In this document: positions 1 through 5,810 of the stretch, one piece after another | Position numbering within the stretch: position 1 is the stretch's first letter | Layout: each line of letters starts with the position of its first letter | Assembly (NCBI GenBank): GCA_020047875.1 | Contig: JAIFNE010000068.1 | Span: 1-6,499, forward strand | Source of the DNA: Hydrogenophaga sp. | GTDB lineage: Bacteria; Pseudomonadota; Gammaproteobacteria; Burkholderiales; Burkholderiaceae_C | Length of the DNA: 6,499 bases | Direction: 5' to 3' | Translations under genes and position numbers: made by a program | The notes under the pieces: generated by a model | The model's database searches: none | Seen by the model: the letters and a program-made list of their open reading frames with translations, nothing else | Told to the model about the DNA's origin: nothing

Positions 1-261
1 TTCGGCATCATCATGGTGGTCAACCTGGCGCTGGGCATGATCACGCCGCCGTTCGGCGTGAACCTGTTCGCCGCCTGCACCGTGGCGAGGATCTCGCTCG
101 ATCGCATCATCGGCCACCTGCTGCCGTTCGTGATGGTCATCATCGGCTGCCTGATGGTGATCACCTACGTGCCGCCGATCTCGCTGGCCCTGCGCGACGC
201 GGTGTTCGACAAACCGCCCGTGGTGCAGCCGGTGATTGGCCCGGCCATCGGGCCGCAGTAA
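1..261 (+). CDS. TRAP transporter large permease subunit (DctM family), C-terminal end only
   Basis: The reading frame is open from base 1 and ends at TAA 259-261, giving the last 86 residues of a protein that begins outside the window. Residues 11-23 (LGMITPPFGVNLF) match the conserved segment near the end of DctM/SiaM large membrane subunits of TRAP transporters. A strongly hydrophobic stretch at about residues 36-64 is the final transmembrane helix. Members of this family sit in the inner membrane and, with a small DctQ subunit and a periplasmic DctP binding protein, import organic acids and related solutes driven by a sodium or proton gradient. The last 20 or so residues are Pro/Val/Ile-rich and extend a little past where many family members stop. 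The next gene starts 23 bp downstream on the same strand, so it is probably co-transcribed. The substrate is unknown. Family call is firm; the rest of the gene is not visible. Confidence 0.9.
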   Translation, partial: FGIIMVVNLALGMITPPFGVNLFAACTVARISLDRIIGHLLPFVMVIIGCLMVITYVPPISLALRDAVFDKPPVVQPVIGPAIGPQ

Positions 262-284
262 CCGCACCACAGGAGCAAAGGCCC

Positions 285-1718
285 ATGGCGCTGCATTTCA
301 TTGCCAACACCGCCGTGCCCTCGGCCAGCGGCCAGACGCTGCCCGTGATCGACCCGGCCACCGGCGAGACCTTTGAGGCCCTGGCGCGCGGCAACGCGGC
401 CGACATTGACGCGGCGGTGACCGCCGCGCGCCACTGCCTGGACACCACCTGGGCCCGCATGAGCGCCGCCGAGCGCGGCCGCCTGCTGATGAAACTCAGC
501 GCCAAGGTGGCCGACCACGCCGACGAACTCGCCGCGCTGGAGCAGCGCGATTGCGGCAAGCCAGTGAAGCAAGCCAGAGCCGACGCGCTGGCGCTGGTGC
601 GCTACTTTGAGTTCTACGCTGGCGCCGGCGACAAGCTGCACGGCGACACCATTCCCTACCTGGACGGCTACAGCGTGCTCACCTGGCGCGAGCCGCATGG
701 CGTCACCGGCCATGTGATTCCCTGGAATTACCCGATGCAGATCTTTGGCCGCAGCGTGGGCGGCGCGCTGGCGGCGGGCAATGTGTGTGTGGTCAAGCCA
801 TCGGAAGACGCCTGCCTGTCGCTGCTGCGCGTGGCGGCGCTGGCGGCTGAGGTGGGTTTTCCGGCCGGCGCGATCAACATCGTCACTGGCTACGGCCACG
901 AGGTGGGCGACGCGCTGGCGCGCCATCCCGGCATCGACCACATCAGCTTCACCGGCAGCCCGCGCGTGGGCACGCTGATCCAGCAGGTCGCCGCCGAGCG
1001 CCATTGCCCGGTGACGCTGGAGCTGGGCGGCAAGGGGCCGCAGATCGTGTTCGACGACGCCGATGTGGACGCCGCGCTGCCCTTCATCGTCAACGCCATC
1101 GTGCAAAACAGCGGCCAGACCTGCAGCGCCGGCTCGCGCCTGCTGGTGCAGCGCGGCATCTACGAGTCGGTGCTGCAGCGGGTGGGCGACGCCTTCACCG
1201 CCCTGCGCGCTGGCCCGCCCGCGATGGACCTGGATCTGGGCCCGCTGATCCGCCAGAGCCAGTTGCAGCGGGTGCGCGGTTTTCTGGACGAGGCGCGGGC
1301 CGCGGGCATCGCCACCGTGGCGCAAGGCCGGGTGGTGGACGAGGCCGCGGCCGGCGGTTTTTACGCCGCGCCCACGCTGTTACGCGATGTGCCACCAGGC
1401 CACCGGCTGGCGCAAGAAGAGGTGTTTGGCCCGCTGCTGGCCGCCATGTCCTTTGACGACGAAGACCATGCGGTGCAGCTCGCCAACGCCACCGCCTTCG
1501 GTCTGGTGGCCGGGGTGTGGACGCGCGACGGCGCGCGCCAGTTCCGCATGGCGCGTCGCGTCAAGGCCGGGCAGGTGTTCATCAACAACTACGGCGCCGG
1601 CGGCGGTGTCGAGCTGCCGTTTGGGGGCGTGAAGTCCAGCGGCCACGGTCGCGAAAAAGGCTTCGAAGCCCTGCTCGGCTTCACCACCTTGAAAACCGTG
1701 GCATTCCGCCACGGCTGA
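285..1718 (+). CDS. NAD(P)-dependent aldehyde dehydrogenase (ALDH superfamily)
   Basis: A 477-residue protein of normal length for a cytoplasmic ALDH, which oxidises an aldehyde to a carboxylic acid with NAD(P)+. The landmarks are intact: PWNYP at 146-150 with the oxyanion-hole Asn148, KPSE from Lys171 in the cofactor site, FTGS at 222-225, LELGG with the general base Glu246, the NSGQTCSAGSR block with nucleophile Cys280, EEVFGP at 378-383 with cofactor-binding Glu379, and LPFGGVKSSGHGRE near the C-terminus. The ATG at 285 is chosen because AGGAG lies at 271-275 with good spacing and the N-terminus aligns with the family. It lies 23 bp after the TRAP permease gene and 24 bp before an SDR gene, which suggests one catabolic operon in which it oxidises an aldehyde derived from the imported solute. 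The substrate class (for example betaine aldehyde, semialdehyde or glycolaldehyde types) cannot be decided from motifs. Confidence 0.95.
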   Translation: MALHFIANTAVPSASGQTLPVIDPATGETFEALARGNAADIDAAVTAARHCLDTTWARMSAAERGRLLMKLSAKVADHADELAALEQRDCGKPVKQARADALALVRYFEFYAGAGDKLHGDTIPYLDGYSVLTWREPHGVTGHVIPWNYPMQIFGRSVGGALAAGNVCVVKPSEDACLSLLRVAALAAEVGFPAGAINIVTGYGHEVGDALARHPGIDHISFTGSPRVGTLIQQVAAERHCPVTLELGGKGPQIVFDDADVDAALPFIVNAIVQNSGQTCSAGSRLLVQRGIYESVLQRVGDAFTALRAGPPAMDLDLGPLIRQSQLQRVRGFLDEARAAGIATVAQGRVVDEAAAGGFYAAPTLLRDVPPGHRLAQEEVFGPLLAAMSFDDEDHAVQLANATAFGLVAGVWTRDGARQFRMARRVKAGQVFINNYGAGGGVELPFGGVKSSGHGREKGFEALLGFTTLKTVAFRHG

Positions 1719-1742
1719 ACCTTTTTTCTGAAAGTTTTCGTC

Positions 1743-2504
1743 ATGCGCGTTCCAGACAAATCCATCATCGTCACCGGCGCGGGCAGCGGCTTTGGCGAGA
1801 GCATTGCCAAGCGGCTGGCCGCTGAGGGCGCCCAGGTGATCGTGAACGACATCGACAGCGCCAACGGCGAGCGCGTGGCCGCCGAGATCACCGCGGCGGG
1901 TGGCCGCGCCAGCTTCTTTGCCGCCGACGTGACCCGCTCGGCCGACATGCGGGCGCTGGTGGGCGCCGCCCTGGCGCGCCACGGCAAGCTCGACGCCCTG
2001 GTCAGCAACGCCGGCTGGACCCACCGCAACCAGCCCGCGCTGGACGTGACCGAAGACGAGTTCGACCGCTGCTACGCGGTCAACGTCAAGAGCATCTACC
2101 TGGCCACGGTGCATGCCGTGCCTGCTCTGCGTGCCAACGGCGGCGGCTGCCTGATCAACATCGCCTCCACCGCCGGCGTGCGGCCGCGCCCCGGCCTCAC
2201 CTGGTACAACGGCAGCAAAGGCGCGGTGATCACCACATCGAAGTCGCTGGCGGCGGAATTCGGACCCGACAACATCCGCGTGAACTGCGTCAACCCGGTG
2301 ATGAACCCGTTCACCGCCCTCGGCGCCTCGTTCGCCGGCGGCGAGCTGACCGAAGAGCGCTTGGCCAAATTCCGCTCCACCATCCCGCTCGGGCGTTTCT
2401 CCACCGGCGAGGACGTGGCCAGCGCCGTGCTGTATCTCGCCAGCGACGAGGCCGCCTTCATCTCGGGTGTGTGCCTGGAAGTGGACGGCGCGCGCTGCGT
2501 CTGA
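1743..2504 (+). CDS. Short-chain dehydrogenase/reductase (classical SDR)
   Basis: A 253-residue protein, the usual size of a classical SDR, predicted cytoplasmic. The Rossmann glycine motif TGAGSGFG is at 11-18, and Asp36 at the end of the second strand suggests a preference for NAD(H) over NADP(H). SNAG at 88-91 is the structural NAG motif, Asn114 sits in the NVKS segment, Ser142 and the YNGSK motif (Tyr155, Lys159) complete the catalytic tetrad, and the C-terminal SGVCLEVDGA segment is typical. Such enzymes interconvert alcohols and ketones or aldehydes; automatic annotation often names them 3-oxoacyl-ACP reductase or glucose 1-dehydrogenase, but neither is supported here. It follows the aldehyde dehydrogenase by 24 bp, so oxidation of an alcohol group in the same pathway is likely. 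The ribosome binding site before ATG 1743 is weak (GAAAG at best) in an unusually T-rich gap. An ATG start at 1743 places the glycine motif at the normal distance from the N-terminus. Confidence 0.94.
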   Translation: MRVPDKSIIVTGAGSGFGESIAKRLAAEGAQVIVNDIDSANGERVAAEITAAGGRASFFAADVTRSADMRALVGAALARHGKLDALVSNAGWTHRNQPALDVTEDEFDRCYAVNVKSIYLATVHAVPALRANGGGCLINIASTAGVRPRPGLTWYNGSKGAVITTSKSLAAEFGPDNIRVNCVNPVMNPFTALGASFAGGELTEERLAKFRSTIPLGRFSTGEDVASAVLYLASDEAAFISGVCLEVDGARCV

Positions 2505-2546
2505 CGCGCGACGCGCCCCGGTGGCGGCCTGCCGCACAATGCGCCG

Positions 2547-4238
2547 ATGGTCCGCCCCACCCAACTGCTCCACCCCCTCAGAATCCCGGCGCCACTGCGC
2601 CCGGCCGCCACCGTGCTGCTGCTGCGCGACAGCCCCCAGGGCCTGGAGGTGCTGATGACGCGCCGCTCCAGCACGGCCAGTTTTGCGCCGGGTGCTTACG
2701 TCTTTCCCGGTGGCGGCATCGACGCCGCCGACGCCCAGGCGCACAGCCTCGCGACCCGCCGACCCACCCAGAGCGACCTGCACCTCACGCAGGCCATCGC
2801 CGCCATCCGCGAAAGCTTCGAGGAATTGGGCGTGCTGCTGGCGCGCCACGCCAACGGCTCCCACGCCACCAGCGCCGACATCGCCGCGCTCGACCGCAAG
2901 GCACCGTTTGCCGCGCAGTGCCGCGAGCGCGGCCTCACGCTGGACGGTGCCGAGGTGTTTGTGCTGGCCCACTGGATCACCGACCGCGACCTGCCGCGCC
3001 GCTTCGACGTGCCGTTTCTGGTGGCGCGCATGCCTGACGGCCAGGAGCCGGTGGCCGATGAAGCCGAGCAGTTCGAACCGGTCTGGGTGCGCCCGGTCGA
3101 TGCGCTGGCGCGCCACGCCGCTGGCAACTTCTTCATCATCTTCCCCACCATCCGCACGCTGGAGCGGCTGCAGGTCCACGAGACGGTTGAATCGGTGCTG
3201 AGCGCCTGCGCCGTGAGTGAAGCACCGCTGTTCACCAGCTGCCCGCGCGCTGGCCTGCTGAATGGCGCCGAGTCGCGCCACATGGAGCACGAGGCGCCGT
3301 TTGGTGAGCTGGCGCTGGTCTGCCCTGACGGGCAGATCGTCCACGCGCTGGACTGGCAGACCGAACGCCCCGTGCCGCTGCTGAAAAACGTGCAACGCCT
3401 CACCGCGCCCAACCCTGGCTTCATGACCGGCCCGGGCACCAACAGCTATGTGGTGGGCGACCCCACCACCGGGCACCTGGTGATCGACCCCGGCCCCGAT
3501 GAACCGGCGCACCTCGAGCGCCTGTGGCGCGCTGCCGCTGGCGACGTCCGCGCCATCGTCTGCACGCATTCGCACCCCGACCACTCGCCCGGCGCGGCGC
3601 GGCTGCAATCGCTCTGCGCCAGCCGGCCGCCGATTCTTGGTCTGCCCAGCGCCCCCACCTCGCGCGAAAACAGCCGTTTCACGCCCGAGCGCGCGCTGGC
3701 CGACGGTGAATGCCTGACGCTCAGCACAGCCGCTGGCGAAGTGCTGCACACCCTGCGCGTGGTGCACACGCCAGGCCATGCGGCCAACCACCTGTGTCTG
3801 GTGCTGGAAGAAGACGGCCTGCTGTTCAGCGGCGACCACATTCTCAACGGCAGCACGACCGTGATCGACCCGCCCGACGGCAACATGGGCGACTACCTCG
3901 CCTCGCTCGACAAGCTCGCCGCCTGCTGCGACACCCACGGCATCGAGTTCATCCTGCCCGCACACGGCTACGCGATTGGCGACCTGAGGCGCAGCGCCGA
4001 CAACCTCTCAGCCCCCGCCGAGGGTGGCGCCAAGGCCGCGATCGCGCACCTGAAGGCGCACCGCCTGGCACGCGAAGCCAAGGTGGCCCGGGCCATGCAG
4101 GCCAGGCCACAGGGCACGCTGGACGACTGGGTGAAGCTCGCTTACGACGACGTGCCCGAACGGCTCTGGCCGGTGGCCAAGCGCTCGTTGCTGGCGCATG
4201 TGGAACGCATCCAGAGCCTGGGCGGGTTCAACGTCTGA
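2547..4238 (+). CDS. Nudix hydrolase - metallo-beta-lactamase (LACTB2-like) fusion protein
   Basis: A 563-residue two-enzyme protein. Residues ~18-205 form a Nudix domain: the strand ATVLLLRD, then YVFPGGGIDAAD (51-62), and RESFEELGV (88-96), which matches the REUxEExGU half of the Nudix box. About 17 extra residues separate the two halves, as in NUDT19-like enzymes that cleave CoA-type or nucleoside diphosphate substrates. Residues ~285-480 form an MBL-fold hydrolase: GTNSYVVG (297-304), THSHPDH with zinc ligands His341, His343, Asp345 and His346, His411 in HTPGH, Asp430 in SGDHIL and His473 in PAHG. Residues ~495-557 match the winged-helix tail of LACTB2-like proteins. Both active sites look complete. 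The fold and metal sites are clear; substrates are not. ATG 2547 gives a full Nudix domain; no good ribosome binding site precedes it, but CACAAT at 2535-2540 resembles a -10 box, so a very short or leaderless transcript is possible. It converges with vapC, 22 bp apart. Confidence 0.92.
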   Translation: MVRPTQLLHPLRIPAPLRPAATVLLLRDSPQGLEVLMTRRSSTASFAPGAYVFPGGGIDAADAQAHSLATRRPTQSDLHLTQAIAAIRESFEELGVLLARHANGSHATSADIAALDRKAPFAAQCRERGLTLDGAEVFVLAHWITDRDLPRRFDVPFLVARMPDGQEPVADEAEQFEPVWVRPVDALARHAAGNFFIIFPTIRTLERLQVHETVESVLSACAVSEAPLFTSCPRAGLLNGAESRHMEHEAPFGELALVCPDGQIVHALDWQTERPVPLLKNVQRLTAPNPGFMTGPGTNSYVVGDPTTGHLVIDPGPDEPAHLERLWRAAAGDVRAIVCTHSHPDHSPGAARLQSLCASRPPILGLPSAPTSRENSRFTPERALADGECLTLSTAAGEVLHTLRVVHTPGHAANHLCLVLEEDGLLFSGDHILNGSTTVIDPPDGNMGDYLASLDKLAACCDTHGIEFILPAHGYAIGDLRRSADNLSAPAEGGAKAAIAHLKAHRLAREAKVARAMQARPQGTLDDWVKLAYDDVPERLWPVAKRSLLAHVERIQSLGGFNV

Positions 4239-4260
4239 GCGTGCGCAGCGGAGGGACAGT

Positions 4261-4680
4261 TCACCGATGCGCCAGCCGCAGCACATGCCCGGCGTCTGCG
4301 CCTTGCACCGCCTTGTACGGAATGACGCCGTCCAGGGTCACGAACTGTCCCTGGTGGTGCACGGCCAGCGCCAGCAGGTAGGCGTCGGTCAGCTGGCGGT
4401 GGCCCAGCAGGTGCGCGGGGTTGAGCGTGCCGGCCTGCACCAGGCTCACCGCGTCGGGCCAAAAATGGTGATGCGGGTTGGCGCAAAGCGACTGTACTTG
4501 CGCCAGCACCTGAGCCACCGGGCGGGCGCCCGGAAAGGCCGGCGCGCTCATGATGCGGATGGCGCCGTTCTGGGTCAGCGGACAGCTGGCCCAACCCGCA
4601 GCGGCGTGTGCCACAAACCAGCGGGCAGCCAGCTCGTGGTGTTCGTGGCGGCCGTCACACAGGGCGATCAGCACATTCAC
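4261..4680 (-). CDS. vapC: VapC-type PIN-domain ribonuclease toxin, with displaced or lost start
   Basis: Read from the GTG at 4680 this gives 139 residues of a PIN-domain protein of the VapC toxin type, a predicted metal-dependent ribonuclease held inactive by its VapB partner. Recognisable segments are NVLIALCD at the N-terminus, WASCPLTQNGAIRIMS (30-45), and HRQLTDAYLLALA with conserved Asp99, then TLD with Asp117. The first catalytic Asp of PIN domains is normally in LLDVNVLIAL; here that Asp is encoded by GAC 4683-4681, one codon before the only canonical start. The frame stays open upstream to a TAG at 4833-4831 and reads TRISLLDVNVLIAL, but has no ATG, GTG or TTG. ACG at 4701-4699 sits where the usual Met would be, and CTG at 4689 or 4686 is another option. 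The toxin may therefore be inactive or poorly translated. A palindromic element and 248 bp separate it from vapB, whereas these genes usually touch or overlap. Family call is good; functional state is uncertain. Confidence 0.78.
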   Translation of the reverse strand: MNVLIALCDGRHEHHELAARWFVAHAAAGWASCPLTQNGAIRIMSAPAFPGARPVAQVLAQVQSLCANPHHHFWPDAVSLVQAGTLNPAHLLGHRQLTDAYLLALAVHHQGQFVTLDGVIPYKAVQGADAGHVLRLAHR

Positions 4681-4743
4681 GTCCAGCAGGCTGATGCGCG
4701 TGCCGGCTGAGCAGCTGTCGTAACCGGGAGAAGCTTCCTGCGC

Positions 4744-4910
4744 TAGGAGCCTGTCGGGCTTGGGGCGCCAAAAGCGAAAAGCGGCCCCAGCGAGGACAGT
4801 TTTTGGCCAATTCGCAGCCCCATAGCCCAGCTATGGGGCAAGAAGCGGGTAAAAAATGGACCGTTGCGGCCGATTTGCAGCCGGCGCTCCCCAAGCCCGA
4901 CAGTCTCCTA
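4744..4910. mobile_element. MITE-like palindromic element between vapB and vapC
   Basis: The ends are 22-bp inverted repeats with one mismatch: 4744-4765 begins TAGGAGCCTGTCGGGCTTGG, and 4889-4910 is its reverse complement apart from one base (A in place of C at the seventh position). Both ends carry TA, so the TA may be a target duplication as left by IS630/Tc1-mariner-type transposases, or simply part of the repeat; no longer duplication is visible. The interior continues as an imperfect palindrome up to a central perfect hairpin. It has no credible coding sequence, so it would need a transposase supplied elsewhere. It lies 18 bp after the vapB stop and about 60 bp before vapC's aspartate codon. 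The structure is seen directly; mobility is inferred. The alternative is an intergenic repeat of the REP or attenuator kind. Confidence 0.75.
4817..4839. repeat. Central perfect hairpin of the palindromic element
   Basis: Ten bases at 4817-4826 (GCCCCATAGC) are exactly complementary to 4830-4839, leaving a three-base loop. It sits close to the middle of the 167-bp element and forms the tip of the larger imperfect stem. It is followed by no clear T-run on the - strand, so it is not a textbook terminator for the vapB transcript, although the whole folded element could still slow or stop transcription into vapC. Confidence 0.8.
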
Positions 4911-4928
4911 AGGGCGCCGCGCGCGGGC

Positions 4929-5204
4929 TCACACGCCCTCGGCCTCGCGCAACGCATCGATCTGTGCCTGCGTCACCACCTGCCCGCCCGGCGCCCGGTA
5001 GGGCTTCAGCCCCAGCGCTGCCAGCTGGGCATCGAGCGTGCTCGCATCGGCGTCACCCTGATCGACCCCACTGGACAACACCGGCGCCTGCAAAGCGCTG
5101 CGCGCCAGATCGGACAGCACATCCCCAACGCTGCGGCCATCCCGCCGCGCCAGGCTTTTGACGGCGTACAACACGTCGTCGTCGATGCTGAGGGTGGTGC
5201 GCAT
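4929..5204 (-). CDS. vapB: VapB-type ribbon-helix-helix antitoxin
   Basis: A 91-residue protein whose N-terminus, MRTTLSIDDDVLYAVKSLAR (1-20), followed by GRSVGDVLSDLARSAL, is the ribbon-helix-helix pattern of VapB-type antitoxins: a short DNA-binding strand and two helices. The C-terminal half, with LAALGLKPYRAPGGQVVTQAQIDALREAEGV, would be the part that wraps and blocks the VapC active site. The start is supported by GGAGA at 5215-5211, six bases before the ATG at 5204. Such antitoxins usually repress their own operon, alone or with the toxin. The partner toxin gene lies downstream on the same strand but is cut off by a palindromic element, so VapB may now be made in excess of VapC or without it. 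Confidence 0.85.
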   Translation of the reverse strand: MRTTLSIDDDVLYAVKSLARRDGRSVGDVLSDLARSALQAPVLSSGVDQGDADASTLDAQLAALGLKPYRAPGGQVVTQAQIDALREAEGV

Positions 5205-5220
5205 GGAAAGTCTCCGGTGA

Positions 5221-5269
5221 ATGCGTGATGCGCGATGTGCGTCTTAGGATTTCGCCAACACAGCGTCAA
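5221..5269 (-). promoter_or_regulatory. Candidate vapB promoter with three tandem 7-mers
   Basis: On the - strand, TTGACG (5269-5264) is followed after 17 bp by TAAGAC (5246-5241), a fair -35 and a poor -10. A start would fall near 5234. That point lies inside three adjacent 7-mers on the + strand: ATGCGTG (5221-5227), ATGCGCG (5228-5234) and ATGTGCG (5235-5241), just before the vapB ribosome binding site. Repeated short sites at this position would suit a ribbon-helix-helix autorepressor, but this is inference from position and pattern only. Confidence 0.35.
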
Positions 5270-5375
5270 TCTGCACCCTTCGCCGAATTCATGCGTTGCA
5301 TCGCAAACGGAGGCAGGCCAGTCGCGATCCGCAACGCACATGAGCAGCATGCGCCGCGAAGGCAGAAAATATAGT

Positions 5376-5756
5376 GTGAAGCGCGCCGTTACGCCGGATT
5401 CTGTGCACCCGCGACCTTCTTGCGAAAGCCCCGGGCGTGGTCGCCATTCCTCTGGGCCGCTGGTCACCCAAGCGGCTCGGTGCTACCTACCCGCCAACAC
5501 GCCTTGCGGAACCACAAGGATCGGCCACGCGGCGAACCGCGTGGCCTCAGGCTGGCCTATTTGGTATTGCTGCGCGTAGAGATTGCCCGTTTCACCCGCA
5601 CTCAAGCGGCTCGTCTCTGTTGCTCTGATCCTCACCTTAGGGCCTTGCGGCTTGTCGGTGGAGAGGCGTTACCTCCTACGCTGTCCTGTGCAGTCCGGAC
5701 GTTCCTCCAGTGCGCCCTTTCGGGCCTTGCACCAGCGACGACCTGGCGCGCTTCAC
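5376..5756 (-). ncRNA. rnpB: RNase P RNA, bacterial type A
   Basis: This is the catalytic RNA of ribonuclease P, which with the RnpA protein removes 5' leaders from tRNA precursors. Read on the - strand, helix P1 is closed by 12 complementary bases at the two ends (5756-5745 with 5387-5376). The conserved 5' block containing GAGGAACGTCCGGACTGCAC is at about 5708-5681. GTAACGCC follows, then ACAGAGACGAG, then GGGTGAAACGG (5597-5587) and CCAAATAGG (5564-5556). The conserved 3' block CACAGAATCCGG, which pairs with the 5' block to form P4, is at 5405-5394. A perfect 10-bp stem with a four-base loop at 5523-5546 belongs to the P16/P17 region. Length, about 380 nt, is normal. The 22 nt between GGGTGAAACGG and CCAAATAGG is much shorter than in E. 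coli, so helices P13-P14 and the usual L15 look reduced or absent. No strong terminator is seen after the 3' end. Confidence 0.96.
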
Positions 5757-5762
5757 CCCGCT

Positions 5763-5768
5763 ATTATC
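5763..5768 (-). promoter_or_regulatory. -10 box of the rnpB promoter
   Basis: GATAAT on the - strand (5768-5763) is a five-of-six match to the sigma-70 -10 consensus. Counting from it, transcription would start at or next to 5756, exactly where helix P1 begins, which fits an unprocessed 5' end. No convincing -35 hexamer lies at 16-18 bp; TTGTGG at 5795-5790 is a partial match but 21 bp away. The site lies inside the 54-bp gap shared with the divergent oxidoreductase gene. Confidence 0.6.
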
Positions 5769-5810
5769 GACCTCCCGTCTGCTTGATCACCACAAGCCAC
5801 CGAGCACCCC

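Noticed and set aside
165..1325. A 386-codon open frame on the - strand
   Set aside because: It lies antisense to the aldehyde dehydrogenase and the end of the TRAP gene, with shadow-like composition and no domain.
1717..1742. The T-rich gap between the ALDH and SDR genes as a terminator
   Set aside because: The T-run is not preceded by a GC-rich hairpin, and the gap is too short to suggest separate units.
1380..3965. An 861-codon open frame on the - strand
   Set aside because: It runs antisense to three genes with full family motifs, has no recognisable domain, and is rich in Arg, Ala, Gly, His and Gln, as expected from the opposite strand of GC-rich coding DNA.
4239..4260. A bidirectional terminator between the convergent fusion gene and vapC
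   Set aside because: The 22-bp gap has no stem with a T-run on either strand.
4198..4710. A 170-codon open frame on the + strand
   Set aside because: It is antisense to vapC and overlaps the end of the fusion gene; vapC has the recognisable PIN motifs.
4744..4910. The inverted repeats as part of a CRISPR array or an integron attC site
   Set aside because: There is one pair of ends only with no regular spacers, and no integrase-type core sites were seen.
4736..4918. A target-site duplication longer than TA around the palindromic element
   Set aside because: The bases outside the ends (CGC on the left, AGG on the right, and further out) do not repeat each other.
4803..5228. Open frames on the + strand across 4803-5228
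   Set aside because: They cover half of the palindromic element and the antisense strand of vapB; the protein has no recognisable pattern.
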